From: Bacteroidaceae bacterium
GTDB lineage: Bacteria > Bacteroidota > Bacteroidia > Bacteroidales > Bacteroidaceae
Reading direction: 5' to 3'
DNA: 11,503 nt
NCBI GenBank assembly: GCA_017558165.1
Contig: JAFYWE010000044.1
Coordinates: forward strand, 1 to 11,503
Below, one piece after another: positions 1 to 6,985 of the stretch. The notes beneath the pieces are model-generated. The model was given only the letters and a program-made list of their open reading frames with translations. It was not told where the DNA came from and did no database searches. Numbering within the stretch: the stretch's first letter is position 1; every line of letters starts with the position of its first letter. Made by a program: the position numbers and the translations under genes.

Positions 1-282
1 CTCGATATCCCATACAAATGCTCTGATACCAAGCTGCTTTGACTCCTCGTCAATCTCCTTTACACCCTTGAGGATGTTATCCACAGCCTTGTCCTCTACT
101 ATTGATATTATGGCACCGCACATTGATGGCCATGCGTGTGAACCGTAGTGTGGCTCTCCGCTTACGCTACCACGTCCCTGCATGTGGTCAAAGAAAGAGA
201 AACCACGGCAGTTGTTGTGTGTCAGCAGGTCAATCACTGCCTCCTTGTGTGAGATGTCGAAAGTGATGAATACGCTTTTCAT
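1..282 (-). CDS. PII-like small protein, last gene seen in the efflux operon (C-terminal end cut off)
   Basis: Reading the minus strand from an ATG at 280-282 gives 94 codons with no stop before the window edge, so the 3' end is missing. The pattern resembles the PII/ferredoxin-like fold. A first beta strand (SVFITFD) is followed by a helix, then a glycine-rich T-loop-like stretch (QGRGSVSGEPHYGSHAWP, residues about 35-52), a second strand plus acidic turn (IISIVEDKAVDNIL, about 58-71) and a helix leading to a final strand (RAFVWDIE). PII-superfamily proteins are usually trimeric sensors that bind small ligands and control a partner such as a transporter. The gene lies 51 bp downstream of the RND pump on the same strand, so it is probably the last or near-last gene of the efflux operon. 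A role as pump modulator or metabolite/metal sensor is inference only. The alternative is an unrelated ferredoxin-fold protein. Confidence 0.65.
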   Translation of the reverse strand, partial: MKSVFITFDISHKEAVIDLLTHNNCRGFSFFDHMQGRGSVSGEPHYGSHAWPSMCGAIISIVEDKAVDNILKGVKEIDEESKQLGIRAFVWDIE

Positions 283-297
283 AAATTATCTTTTGGT

Positions 298-325
298 GTA
301 TTCCATAGGTTGCCCTATGGAATAC
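298..325 (-). repeat. Perfect 12-bp hairpin between pump and PII-like genes
   Basis: GTATTCCATAGG (298-309) and CCTATGGAATAC (314-325) are exact reverse complements around a 4-base loop. The hairpin lies in the 51-bp gap just after the pump stop codon. Downstream in the direction of transcription the sequence is ACCAAAAGATAA, which is not a T-run, so it is not a typical intrinsic terminator. It could stabilise the 3' end of the pump message or attenuate or process the transcript so that the PII-like gene is expressed at a different level. That role is inferred. Confidence 0.7.
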
Positions 326-333
326 AGTTGTTA

Positions 334-3300
334 TTACTTGTCCTTATGCTTCAATTGCTCCTCGTGCTTGTGCTCCTTCCAGTATGCATTGAGCTCGCGC
401 TGCTTTCTGATGCTTCTGCGCTTGCGCTTCACACCGTTTGCCGCGAATATACTGTACATTGCGGGCACGTAGATCATTGTCATGATGGTAGAGATTGTAA
501 GACCACCGATTACGGCGATACCCAGCGGACGCCACATCTCGGCACCTACACCATGGCTTGTTGCCATAGGAATCATACCAAGGATGGTAGTACATGTTGT
601 CATGAGCACCGGACGCAGACGGCTCTTTGCCGCACCCACGCAGGCCGCGATGATACCGAGGCCACGCTCACGCAAAAGCATGATGTAGTCGATGAGCACG
701 ATACCGTTCTTCACAACCATACCGATGAGCATGATACCACCGAGCATTGACATGATGTTGAGGTTAGACTGTGTCACGAAGAGACCGAGCAACACACCGC
801 TGAGTGCGAACACCACCGAGAACATGAGGATGAACGGATAGGTGAGTGACTCAAACTGTGATGCCATTACGATGAACACCAATACAAGGATGATTATCGC
901 AAGCTGTCCGAGGTCACGGTTAGACTCCATCTGGTCCTCATATGAACCGGCTACCTGGATGGCGATACCCGATGGGATATCCATCTGGTCGATGATGCCC
1001 TGTCCGTATGTGACACCGTCGCTGAGTGCAGCTCCGGCAGCCATTACGGCATTTACGGTAACGATACGCTCGCGGTCCTTACGCTCGATTGTAGGTGGCA
1101 TGTCGTTCATCACGACCTTACCCACCTCCTTGAGGCTTACAGGGCCGTTCTTGCCGTTGAACTTGATGTTCTCGATGTCGGCGATGCTCTGGCGTGACTC
1201 TGGGTTATAACGTACCTTCACGTCATACTCCTCACCATCCTCGCGGTAGTATGTAGCCAACGCACCGTTGTAACGGTTACGGATAGCTGTCGCTGCAGTG
1301 CTCAGGTTGAGGCCGTGCATAGCCAGCTTCGCGCGGTCGAACTCTACACGGTACTGTGGCTGGTAGTCGCTACGGCTGATGTTAACCTGTGTAATCAGCG
1401 GGCTCTCGTTCAGCTTGCCGGCGAGCTCCTTTGCCAAGCGGTCAGTTGCGTCGAAATCATAACCGTAGATCTCGAATGATGCCATGCTCTGGCCACCCAT
1501 GCCGCTCTGTCCTGTAGATACGTTGTACTTTGCAATCTCAGGGAACTTCTTTATGTCGGCACGCATCTGGTCACAGATCTCGTTCATTGTGAGGTCACGC
1601 TGGTTAGATGGCACGAACGACATGTTGAAGTTGATGATGTGTGTACCATTGTCGCTGAGTGATGCGTATGTGTTGTTCTCACCGGCCTGACCCACTGTGA
1701 AGTTGCAGGCTCTGATGTCGTCACCATAACGCTCCTTCCACATACCGGTCAACTCCAGGGCAATCTCTCTTGATGTGTCGATACGTGTACCTACAGGCAA
1801 CTGTATTGACGCGCTTGCACGGGCGTTGTCATTCGATGGGAAGAACTCGCTCTTGATACCCTTTGCGCACAAGAGGCTGACTGCGAAGAGTGAGAAACAG
1901 CCTATGAGCACTGTCCAACGGTGGCGTACCGCCCAGTTGATGATGGCCGCATATCCGTTGTCGATAGCGTCGAGCACCTTCTGGATAGGCTTGTATATCA
2001 TGATGAAGAGCTTGCTCTGCTTCTTCTGCAGCTTGAGCATCTTCGCGCACATCATTGGAGTAAGTGTAAGTGACGCAACAAGTGAGATGAGCATGATGAT
2101 ACACATCATCCAACCGAGCTGCTTGAAGAGTACACCGGCCATACCTGTAACCATGGTCAATGGGAAGAATACGGCGAACATTGTCAGTGTAGATGCCATA
2201 ACCGATACACCCACCTCGTTTGTACCGTGGATAGCCGCATTCTGTGGGCTTGAACCACGCTCGATGTGTGTGGTCACGTTCTCGAGCACCACGATGGCGT
2301 CATCCACAACCGAACCGATGGCGATACTCAGACATGAGAGTGAGATCATGTTGATTGAACCGTCAGTTACGAACAGGTAGATGAACGATGCGATGAGTGA
2401 GAACGGAATTGTGATGGCAACGATGATTGTCGCTCTCCAACGTCCAAGGAAGATGAACACCACGAGCACGACGAACACGAGGGCGTCCATGATTGTACCC
2501 GAGAGTGTGTCTACGGTCATGAGGATGTTCTCCGATGTATCGGCGATGACACCGATCTTCACATCCGAAGGCAAGCGCTTCTGCAACTCGGGCAGAGCGT
2601 CGCGTACGGCGTTGGCAATTGCCACGGAGTTACCACCAGACTGCTTCTGGATGATGATCATAGCACCCTGCTGGCCATCGGTATATGTCTCCTGTGCGCG
2701 CTCCTGTACGTTGTCGTGGATTGTCGCGACGTCCTTGAGGAATACGTTCACGCCGTTGAAGTTGCCGACAACGATGTCATACATCTCTCTTGGGTCGCTG
2801 AACTCACCCTCAACGCGCAGTGAGTATGTGTTGTTACCGATATCGAATGTACCGCCAGGGATGTTGCGGTTCTCGGCACCGATAGCAGCGCTCACTGACT
2901 CGATTGGGATGTTGTATGCCTCCATCTTGGCAGGGTCCATGTATACGTTGATCTCGCGTTCAGGTGCACCCGAGATTGATACGGTACCAACACCGTCGAT
3001 ACGTGCAAGCGGGTTCACCACGTTGTCATCAAGTATCTTGTACAACGCAGCCTGGCTCTCCTCGGCCTTTACCGAAAGCATCATGATAGGAATCATGTCG
3101 GTAGAGAACTTGAAGATGATAGGGTTGTTGGCGTCATCGGGGAGTGCCGATGCAACCATGTCAAGCTTGTCGCGTACGTCATTGGTAAGGTCGTCGATGT
3201 CATAACCGAACTCGAACTCCAATGTAATTACCGATACGTTCTCACGTGAGTTGCTGGTAATATGCTTGAGGTGCTCAACAGAGTTGAGTGTGTTCTCCAA

Positions 3301-3498
3301 CGGGCGTGATACGTTATTCTCGATATCCGCGGCACTCGCACCGTTGTAATATGTAAACACCATGATGGTGTTTGTCTCAATATCCGGCATCAGGTCGATG
3401 GGGAGCTTTGAGAACGAAAAGAGACCAAAGAGAGCAATCGCCATAAAACAGAGCGATGTCATGATCGGCTTCTTTACAGCACTTTCATATATACTCAT
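334..3498 (-). CDS. RND-family multidrug efflux pump, inner-membrane permease (AcrB/MexB type)
   Basis: This 1054-residue protein has the normal length for the hydrophobe/amphiphile efflux RND family, whose members are homotrimeric proton antiporters that move drugs, bile salts or other amphiphiles out through an adaptor and an outer-membrane channel. It has one N-terminal membrane helix (about 12-30), a large periplasmic loop (about 35-330), a block of membrane helices (about 335-485), a second helix at about 528-545, a second periplasmic loop (about 550-860) and a last membrane block (about 863-1020). The proton-relay residues are present: Asp399-Asp400 in SVVDDAIVVLEN (TM4) and Lys930 in GMVVKNGIVLIDY (TM10). 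Those residues argue for a working pump. The C-terminus is a cytoplasmic tail of about 32 residues rich in Lys, Arg, His and Glu. It sits 33 bp downstream of the adaptor gene in one operon. The substrate cannot be read from sequence. Confidence 0.95.
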   Translation of the reverse strand: MSIYESAVKKPIMTSLCFMAIALFGLFSFSKLPIDLMPDIETNTIMVFTYYNGASAADIENNVSRPLENTLNSVEHLKHITSNSRENVSVITLEFEFGYDIDDLTNDVRDKLDMVASALPDDANNPIIFKFSTDMIPIMMLSVKAEESQAALYKILDDNVVNPLARIDGVGTVSISGAPEREINVYMDPAKMEAYNIPIESVSAAIGAENRNIPGGTFDIGNNTYSLRVEGEFSDPREMYDIVVGNFNGVNVFLKDVATIHDNVQERAQETYTDGQQGAMIIIQKQSGGNSVAIANAVRDALPELQKRLPSDVKIGVIADTSENILMTVDTLSGTIMDALVFVVLVVFIFLGRWRATIIVAITIPFSLIASFIYLFVTDGSINMISLSCLSIAIGSVVDDAIVVLENVTTHIERGSSPQNAAIHGTNEVGVSVMASTLTMFAVFFPLTMVTGMAGVLFKQLGWMMCIIMLISLVASLTLTPMMCAKMLKLQKKQSKLFIMIYKPIQKVLDAIDNGYAAIINWAVRHRWTVLIGCFSLFAVSLLCAKGIKSEFFPSNDNARASASIQLPVGTRIDTSREIALELTGMWKERYGDDIRACNFTVGQAGENNTYASLSDNGTHIINFNMSFVPSNQRDLTMNEICDQMRADIKKFPEIAKYNVSTGQSGMGGQSMASFEIYGYDFDATDRLAKELAGKLNESPLITQVNISRSDYQPQYRVEFDRAKLAMHGLNLSTAATAIRNRYNGALATYYREDGEEYDVKVRYNPESRQSIADIENIKFNGKNGPVSLKEVGKVVMNDMPPTIERKDRERIVTVNAVMAAGAALSDGVTYGQGIIDQMDIPSGIAIQVAGSYEDQMESNRDLGQLAIIILVLVFIVMASQFESLTYPFILMFSVVFALSGVLLGLFVTQSNLNIMSMLGGIMLIGMVVKNGIVLIDYIMLLRERGLGIIAACVGAAKSRLRPVLMTTCTTILGMIPMATSHGVGAEMWRPLGIAVIGGLTISTIMTMIYVPAMYSIFAANGVKRKRRSIRKQRELNAYWKEHKHEEQLKHKDK

Positions 3499-3531
3499 AT
3501 TACTAAAATTTTCAGTTGTTTATCCGTGTTC

Positions 3532-4554
3532 TTATTCAATGACCTCAACCTCGGTGCCGTCGGCAATGTGTGTCTGTCCGGCGATTACCACCTGGCTGCC
3601 GCTCTCGATACCAGAGATGAGCTCGTAACGGTCGCCAAGGCGCTGGCCAAGCTCAACCTTATTGTTCTTTACCTTACCGTCTGCGTATGTGTATACATAG
3701 TAGTCACCGCTACCGGCCTGCTTTACAACAGCAACGTCGGGTACTACCACGTGTGACTTTGTACCGAAGTTCACTGTAACCTTACCGAACATACCTGGGC
3801 GTACGCGTGTGTCCTTGTTCTCGAGCTTCACCTCAACAGGGAAGGTGTGCGATTTTGCATCGATGGTAGGGTAGATGAGGTCGATCTTGCCATCGAAGAT
3901 CTCGTCACCGTAAGGGTTGAACTGGAGCTTTACATCAAGGTTCTTGTTTGTGAGTGCGTAGAGTGACTCGCTTACGTTGATCTTCATGATTACGGGAGCA
4001 ATCTGCTCTACAACAAGGATTGGCTGGCTGCCGTACATGTCGCCGTTGTCATAGTTACGTGCAGTTACCACGCCGTCGATAGGGCTCACGAGTACTGTGT
4101 TCTCAAGACGGTTTGCAAGGCTCTTCTTGTTAACCTCCAGCTGTGTCTTTGCATTGTCATACTCGGCCTTTGATGCGCCACCCACCTTGTAGAGCTCCTC
4201 AACACGCTTGAAGTCGATTGTCTGGTTCTCTACCTGCAGCTTCAACTGGTCAAGGTTGCTTGCATCAAGGTTCACGAGCGCCTGGCCCTTCTTTACCTTG
4301 TCACCTACCTCAACGAGGATCTTCTCGATGCGCAGCGGTGAGTTAGGGATGATGTTGTTCTTAACCTCGGCTACTACAGTGGTGCTGTATACCTCGCTCT
4401 GCATAACCTCCTCGGTTGTCACAGTAGCGATCTTTACCTTTGGCTTCTCGGCCTGCTGTGTAGCGATTGCTGTCGTGTCAGCACTCTCTGAACTGCCGCA
4501 AGAGCTGAAAAGAGCAACTGCGAGCATTGCGATGAATGTCAGATTCTTTTTCAT
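3532..4554 (-). CDS. RND efflux periplasmic adaptor (membrane-fusion protein), lipoprotein
   Basis: This 340-residue protein bridges the RND pump and the TolC-like channel in the periplasm. The N-terminus is a lipoprotein signal (MKKNLTFIAMLAVALFSSC) with the lipidated cysteine predicted at residue 19; Phe at -3 is a relaxed but acceptable lipobox residue. A split lipoyl/barrel-sandwich domain follows, with its first half around IEKILVEVGDKVKKGQALVNLD (76-97) and its second around VLVSPIDGVVTARNYDNGD (154-172). Between them, residues about 100-150 form the alpha-helical hairpin that contacts the channel. A beta-barrel region ends with the family-typical RVRPGMFGKV (250-259), and a membrane-proximal domain closes the protein. 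The length is slightly short but normal for Bacteroidota adaptors. The gene starts 15 bp after the channel gene and ends 33 bp before the pump gene, so the three are very likely co-transcribed. Confidence 0.93.
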   Translation of the reverse strand: MKKNLTFIAMLAVALFSSCGSSESADTTAIATQQAEKPKVKIATVTTEEVMQSEVYSTTVVAEVKNNIIPNSPLRIEKILVEVGDKVKKGQALVNLDASNLDQLKLQVENQTIDFKRVEELYKVGGASKAEYDNAKTQLEVNKKSLANRLENTVLVSPIDGVVTARNYDNGDMYGSQPILVVEQIAPVIMKINVSESLYALTNKNLDVKLQFNPYGDEIFDGKIDLIYPTIDAKSHTFPVEVKLENKDTRVRPGMFGKVTVNFGTKSHVVVPDVAVVKQAGSGDYYVYTYADGKVKNNKVELGQRLGDRYELISGIESGSQVVIAGQTHIADGTEVEVIE

Positions 4555-4569
4555 GGATATATGTTTTTA

Positions 4570-5907
4570 TTATTCTTTACCTAATACTTTGTTCAATTCT
4601 GCCTTAGCGACAAGATAGTCGTAGATTGTGTTGTTGTATGACAGCTTCACGTTTGTGAGCGATACCTGTGAGTTTGTGAGCTCAAGGATTGTGCCCCTAC
4701 CTACATCGTAGCGCTTCTGGCTTATCTCAAGACCCTTCTGTGCAAGTTCAACGGCTGCCTTGCTGCTCTCGAGCTGTTCGGCGCTCTTTGTCATGTTATC
4801 CACATAGCTCTGTGCCTGCATGTTGAGCATACGCTCGGTGTTGAGTCTTGTCTCGGCGAGCTGGTACTGCTGTATCTTATTGCTCTTGAGGCTTGTCTGG
4901 TTGCTTGCCTTATAAAGCGGTATGTTCAATGAGAGTGTTAATGACGATGCATTGCTCCAGTTGAAGTTGTGTACCTCCCAGTTGGTGTTTGACATTGACT
5001 GGTACTGGTAGCTTCCTGCAAGTGCAAGTGTAGGCAGGTAAGATGTCTTCAGGAGCTTGCGCTGTTTGTCGAGCAGTTCTCCCTGCATGTCAATCTGGCG
5101 CAGTGTAGAGTTGTTTGTAAGGTCAATCTCGCTCTTTGTGGCCATTGCCATCTCGCTTTCGTGGTTTTTGAGGTTGTCGTCAATCACAAGGTCCACGTCT
5201 GCTGTGATGCCCATGAGCACCTTCAACTGCAGCTTGGCAATCTCAACGGCGTTCTTGCCGCTAACCACTGATGGCCATGCGCTGTTCTTCTGTACCTCGG
5301 CGCTGATCTTGTCATACTCGCTCACGCGGCCCTGCTCATACATCGCGTTGACAACGTTGAAGTTTGTCTCGGCCAATCTGTAGTTCTCGTTGAGCACGTT
5401 GTAAGAGTCCTGTGCGAGCATGAGCTGGTAATATGCCTTTGTCACCTGGTTCACAAGGTCAATCTTTGAGCCGCGGCTCTTCTCTACAGCCAGCTCAAGG
5501 TCGCTCTTTGTGAGGCTCATTGTCTTGTATACTGCCGGCGCGTAGATTGGCAATGATACCTGGAGCGCGCCGTTCCAAGTGTTGGAGTCATCCATACCCA
5601 TCTTGAAGGTACCCATGCTGGTCTTCATCTCTGCTACCTTGATGTTGTATGCCACAGTTCCTCCAAGGCTCACGGTTGGCAACAGATTCTGCCATGCCTC
5701 GGTCTTAGATACCTCTTTCAACTCAATCTCTTTCTCTGCAACCTTCATTGTCGGGTTCTCGCTCAATGCCAGTTCAATGGCCTTGTCGAGTGTAAGGTGC
5801 ATTGTAGGTGTGGCTTCCTGTGCCTGTACTGTTGCAGTAACGAGCGCCAACAGGGCTACCACTGTTCTAAATCGCATTTTCAGGTTCATAATTATCATAG
5901 GTTTCAT
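4570..5907 (-). CDS. TolC-family outer-membrane efflux channel
   Basis: This 445-residue protein carries two outer-membrane-efflux repeats, seen as long heptad-rich helices at about 130-240 and about 340-440, ending with a typical KAELNKVLG tail. TolC-type proteins form trimeric beta-barrel plus alpha-tunnel channels that expel the pump's substrate across the outer membrane. There is a Sec signal peptide with a hydrophobic core at about 15-27 and a likely cleavage site VQA/QE after residue 29. The chosen ATG (5905-5907) overlaps the repressor stop codon in TAATG, which favours coupled translation. Internal Met codons at residues 4, 7 and 11 remain possible, and the one at residue 11 would leave a compact signal peptide. 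No lipobox is seen, unlike the E. coli OprM/CusC type. Being first after the regulator and followed by adaptor and pump, it completes a tripartite efflux system. Confidence 0.92.
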   Translation of the reverse strand: MKPMIIMNLKMRFRTVVALLALVTATVQAQEATPTMHLTLDKAIELALSENPTMKVAEKEIELKEVSKTEAWQNLLPTVSLGGTVAYNIKVAEMKTSMGTFKMGMDDSNTWNGALQVSLPIYAPAVYKTMSLTKSDLELAVEKSRGSKIDLVNQVTKAYYQLMLAQDSYNVLNENYRLAETNFNVVNAMYEQGRVSEYDKISAEVQKNSAWPSVVSGKNAVEIAKLQLKVLMGITADVDLVIDDNLKNHESEMAMATKSEIDLTNNSTLRQIDMQGELLDKQRKLLKTSYLPTLALAGSYQYQSMSNTNWEVHNFNWSNASSLTLSLNIPLYKASNQTSLKSNKIQQYQLAETRLNTERMLNMQAQSYVDNMTKSAEQLESSKAAVELAQKGLEISQKRYDVGRGTILELTNSQVSLTNVKLSYNNTIYDYLVAKAELNKVLGKE

Positions 5908-6557
5908 TATTTTGTCTTTGTCAGATATTCTTCTATAATCTCCTGGCCTTTGATGGTCGATATTCCTCTAAGATAGAAAAGTATGAGTGCTCGTCCCAAC
6001 TCCTCCGGTGTGTATTTGCTCAGCTCGTTCTCCTCGTCCTTGCATCTGGTTGAGAATATGGTCTGCAGGTCACGTCTCAGGATGTAGAGCAGGATCTCCA
6101 GGTTCGCGTCATCCCTGAACAGCCCTTGCTTGCGTCCCAACTCTACCCACGCCAGGAACCTCTTGTCATTGTTGTGGTCCTTTTTCCTGTGCTGCTTGCT
6201 GATGCTCGGGTAACGTTCAAGTTCCTTGAAGAATTTGATGTTTATGTTCTTGAGGCTGTCGAAGTAAAGGGAGTACAGTGACAGGATAATGTCAAGCACG
6301 TGCTCGGCCTTGCGTATCCTGGCTTTTGCCTCGGCGTTCATCTTCCTGTTATGCAGCTTGAGTGCTTCTAACAGGAGCTGCTCCTTGTCGGCGAACTGCT
6401 CATATATGGTTCGTTTGGATATGGAAAGTTCCGATGCGATGTCGTCCATCTTCACCTCCTTTATCCCCTTCGATGTGAAAAGCTCGAACGCCTTTTCTGT
6501 GATTATCCTGTGCACATCTTCCTTTGTGTGCTCTTCTTTGGTCTTTGTGTATTCCAT
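5907..6557 (-). CDS. TetR/AcrR-family transcriptional repressor of the efflux operon
   Basis: From the ATG at 6555-6557 this is a 216-residue TetR-family regulator. The N-terminal helix-turn-helix is clear at residues about 35-62 (KMDDIASELSISKRTIYEQF, then DKEQLL), followed by a helical ligand-binding and dimer domain with no recognisable ligand motif. Such proteins normally repress nearby pump genes until a ligand releases them. A longer frame back to a GTG at 6591-6593 is rejected as the start, because it would begin inside the promoter: TATCTTTG lies at 6566-6573, only 8 bases before the chosen ATG, so the transcript begins after the GTG. The leader must be only a few bases long. The gene is the first of the efflux operon and its stop shares one base with the channel start. 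An 11-bp inverted repeat over its own promoter suggests autoregulation. The drug or bile ligand is unknown. Confidence 0.92.
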   Translation of the reverse strand: MEYTKTKEEHTKEDVHRIITEKAFELFTSKGIKEVKMDDIASELSISKRTIYEQFADKEQLLLEALKLHNRKMNAEAKARIRKAEHVLDIILSLYSLYFDSLKNINIKFFKELERYPSISKQHRKKDHNNDKRFLAWVELGRKQGLFRDDANLEILLYILRRDLQTIFSTRCKDEENELSKYTPEELGRALILFYLRGISTIKGQEIIEEYLTKTK

Positions 6558-6565
6558 TCCGTTTG

Positions 6566-6596
6566 CAAAGATACTGCGAAAACTTTTTGTCACAAA
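6566..6596 (-). promoter_or_regulatory. Bacteroidota-type promoter of the TetR-efflux operon
   Basis: On the minus strand TTTG (complement of 6593-6596) is followed after exactly 19 bases by TATCTTTG (complement of 6566-6573). This matches the Bacteroidota primary sigma-factor consensus TTTG-N19-21-TAnnTTTG at every fixed position. The -7 box lies 8 bases upstream of the repressor ATG, so the 5' leader is predicted to be only a few nucleotides. This settles the repressor start codon and marks the likely start of the whole five-gene transcript. Confidence 0.82.
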
Positions 6597-6605
6597 AAAG
6601 TTTTC
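6578..6605. promoter_or_regulatory. Candidate TetR operator: perfect 11-bp inverted repeat over the promoter
   Basis: GAAAACTTTTT (6578-6588) and AAAAAGTTTTC (6595-6605) are exact reverse complements separated by 6 bases, giving a 28-bp two-fold symmetric site. It covers the -33 element and most of the spacer up to five bases from the -7 box. TetR-family dimers bind palindromes of this size near their own genes, and binding here would block RNA polymerase. Operator function is inferred from symmetry and position. The AT-rich composition makes chance symmetry somewhat likelier than in mixed sequence, but 11 perfect pairs at this exact place is still striking. Confidence 0.75.
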
Positions 6606-6726
6606 ATGCTAAATTGCGGAAAAATTTCAATATTAATATTTTTTAGGGAATGGGGCTCCCGTGGAGTGTGGATTATGAACAATGTTGTGGAGAAAATGCG
6701 CATGGCGGGTGTCTGGACGTGGTTCT

Positions 6727-6767
6727 GAAAAGAAAACAGCGGAACACTTTTGCTGTGTTCCGCTGTT
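6727..6767 (-). terminator. Intrinsic terminator ending the secA operon transcript
   Basis: A perfect 13-bp stem, AACAGCGGAACAC (6735-6747) against GTGTTCCGCTGTT (6755-6767), encloses a 7-base loop. On the minus strand the stem is followed directly by TTCTTTTC, a U-rich tail, which is the classic factor-independent layout. It lies about 190 bp beyond the stop of the acidic protein gene and upstream of the repressor promoter, so it insulates the efflux operon from secA read-through. On the plus strand the tail is weaker (CTTCTGTAC), so the terminator is mainly one-directional. Confidence 0.85.
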
Positions 6768-6817
6768 CTTCTGTACTGCCTTTTCGAGCAATTCTTATGC
6801 TTAATTGACAGGTAAAT

Positions 6818-6863
6818 GCTCGGCTTGTCGATACTTCTTGAAAGAATTATTCCTCTAATAATT
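6818..6863. repeat. 46-bp direct repeat, copy 1
   Basis: This 46-base block (beginning GCTCGGCTTGTCGATACTT, ending CCTCTAATAATT) recurs at 6927-6973 with a single-base length difference in a T-run and otherwise identical sequence. The two copies start 109 bp apart. On the minus strand this copy can fold into a stem (AATAATT paired with AATTATT around AGAGG), extended by the neighbouring run of A. This copy lies wholly outside any gene. Confidence 0.85.
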
Positions 6864-6893
6864 TTTTTTGTGCATTGACAATCCTCGCTATTT

Positions 6894-6925
6894 GCAACCC
6901 GCACGTAATCCGTGCGACCTGTTGC
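6894..6925. repeat. Bulged hairpin between the two direct repeats
   Basis: Nested arms GCAAC (6894-6898)/GTTGC (6921-6925) and GCACG (6901-6905)/CGTGC (6911-6915) pair around the loop TAATC, with a CC/GACCT internal loop. The shape resembles REP-like intergenic palindromes. There is no T-run on either side, so it is not a standard terminator. Its role is unknown. Confidence 0.55.
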
Positions 6926-6926
6926 G

Positions 6927-6973
6927 GCTCGGCTTGTCGATACTTTCTTGAAAGAATTATTCCTCTAATAATT
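6927..6973. repeat. 47-bp direct repeat, copy 2, overlapping the end of a gene
   Basis: This is the second copy of the repeat at 6818-6863, differing by one additional T. Unlike copy 1 it reaches into coding sequence: positions 6957-6973 are the last four full codons plus the stop of the acidic protein gene. The overlap means either that part of the gene's 3' end was duplicated downstream, or that a dispersed repeat landed here and supplied the present C-terminus. Confidence 0.85.
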
Positions 6974-6985
6974 CTTTCAAGAAAG
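6943..6985 (-). repeat. Perfect 19-bp inverted repeat straddling a stop codon
   Basis: Positions 6943-6961 and 6967-6985 are exact reverse complements (arm sequence CTTTCTTGAAAGAATTATT) around the 5-base loop CCTCT. The structure contains the last codons of the acidic protein (FLKELLEE) and its TAA at 6957-6959. On the minus strand it is followed by TATCGACAAGCC, not by a T-run, so it is not a plain intrinsic terminator. A 19-pair stem at the end of a message would be expected to shield it from 3' exonucleases or slow the ribosome at termination; both are inference. Confidence 0.85.

Larger units (their letters stand above)
6606..6956. other. Intergenic region between the efflux operon and the secA operon
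   Basis: No credible protein-coding gene is seen here. From the right it holds the 3' half of a direct repeat and hairpin that overlap the preceding gene's end, a bulged hairpin at 6894-6925, the other repeat copy at 6818-6863 and an intrinsic terminator at 6727-6767. From 6606 to about 6726 I see only AT-rich sequence with a short palindrome (AATATTAATATT, 6629-6640) and nothing recognisable. A minus-strand open frame at 6590-6904 crosses the terminator, repeats and promoter and is not regarded as a gene. Confidence 0.7.

Noticed and set aside
298..325. Hairpin after the pump gene as an intrinsic terminator
   Set aside because: There is no T-run after the stem in the direction of transcription, and a same-strand gene follows at once, so it is reported only as a structured element.
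6558..6593. N-terminal extension of the TetR gene to a GTG start
   Set aside because: The GTG lies at the -33 element and upstream of the -7 box of a fully consensus promoter, so it would not be on the transcript. The ATG at 6557 is preferred.
6590..6904. Minus-strand open frame of 104 codons between the secA operon and the TetR gene
   Set aside because: It crosses an intrinsic terminator, a direct repeat, a hairpin and the TetR operator, has low-complexity composition and no recognisable family. It is most likely chance.
6818..6973. Two-copy repeat as a CRISPR array
   Set aside because: There are only two copies, the spacing is irregular for CRISPR, one copy is within a gene end, and no cas genes are present.
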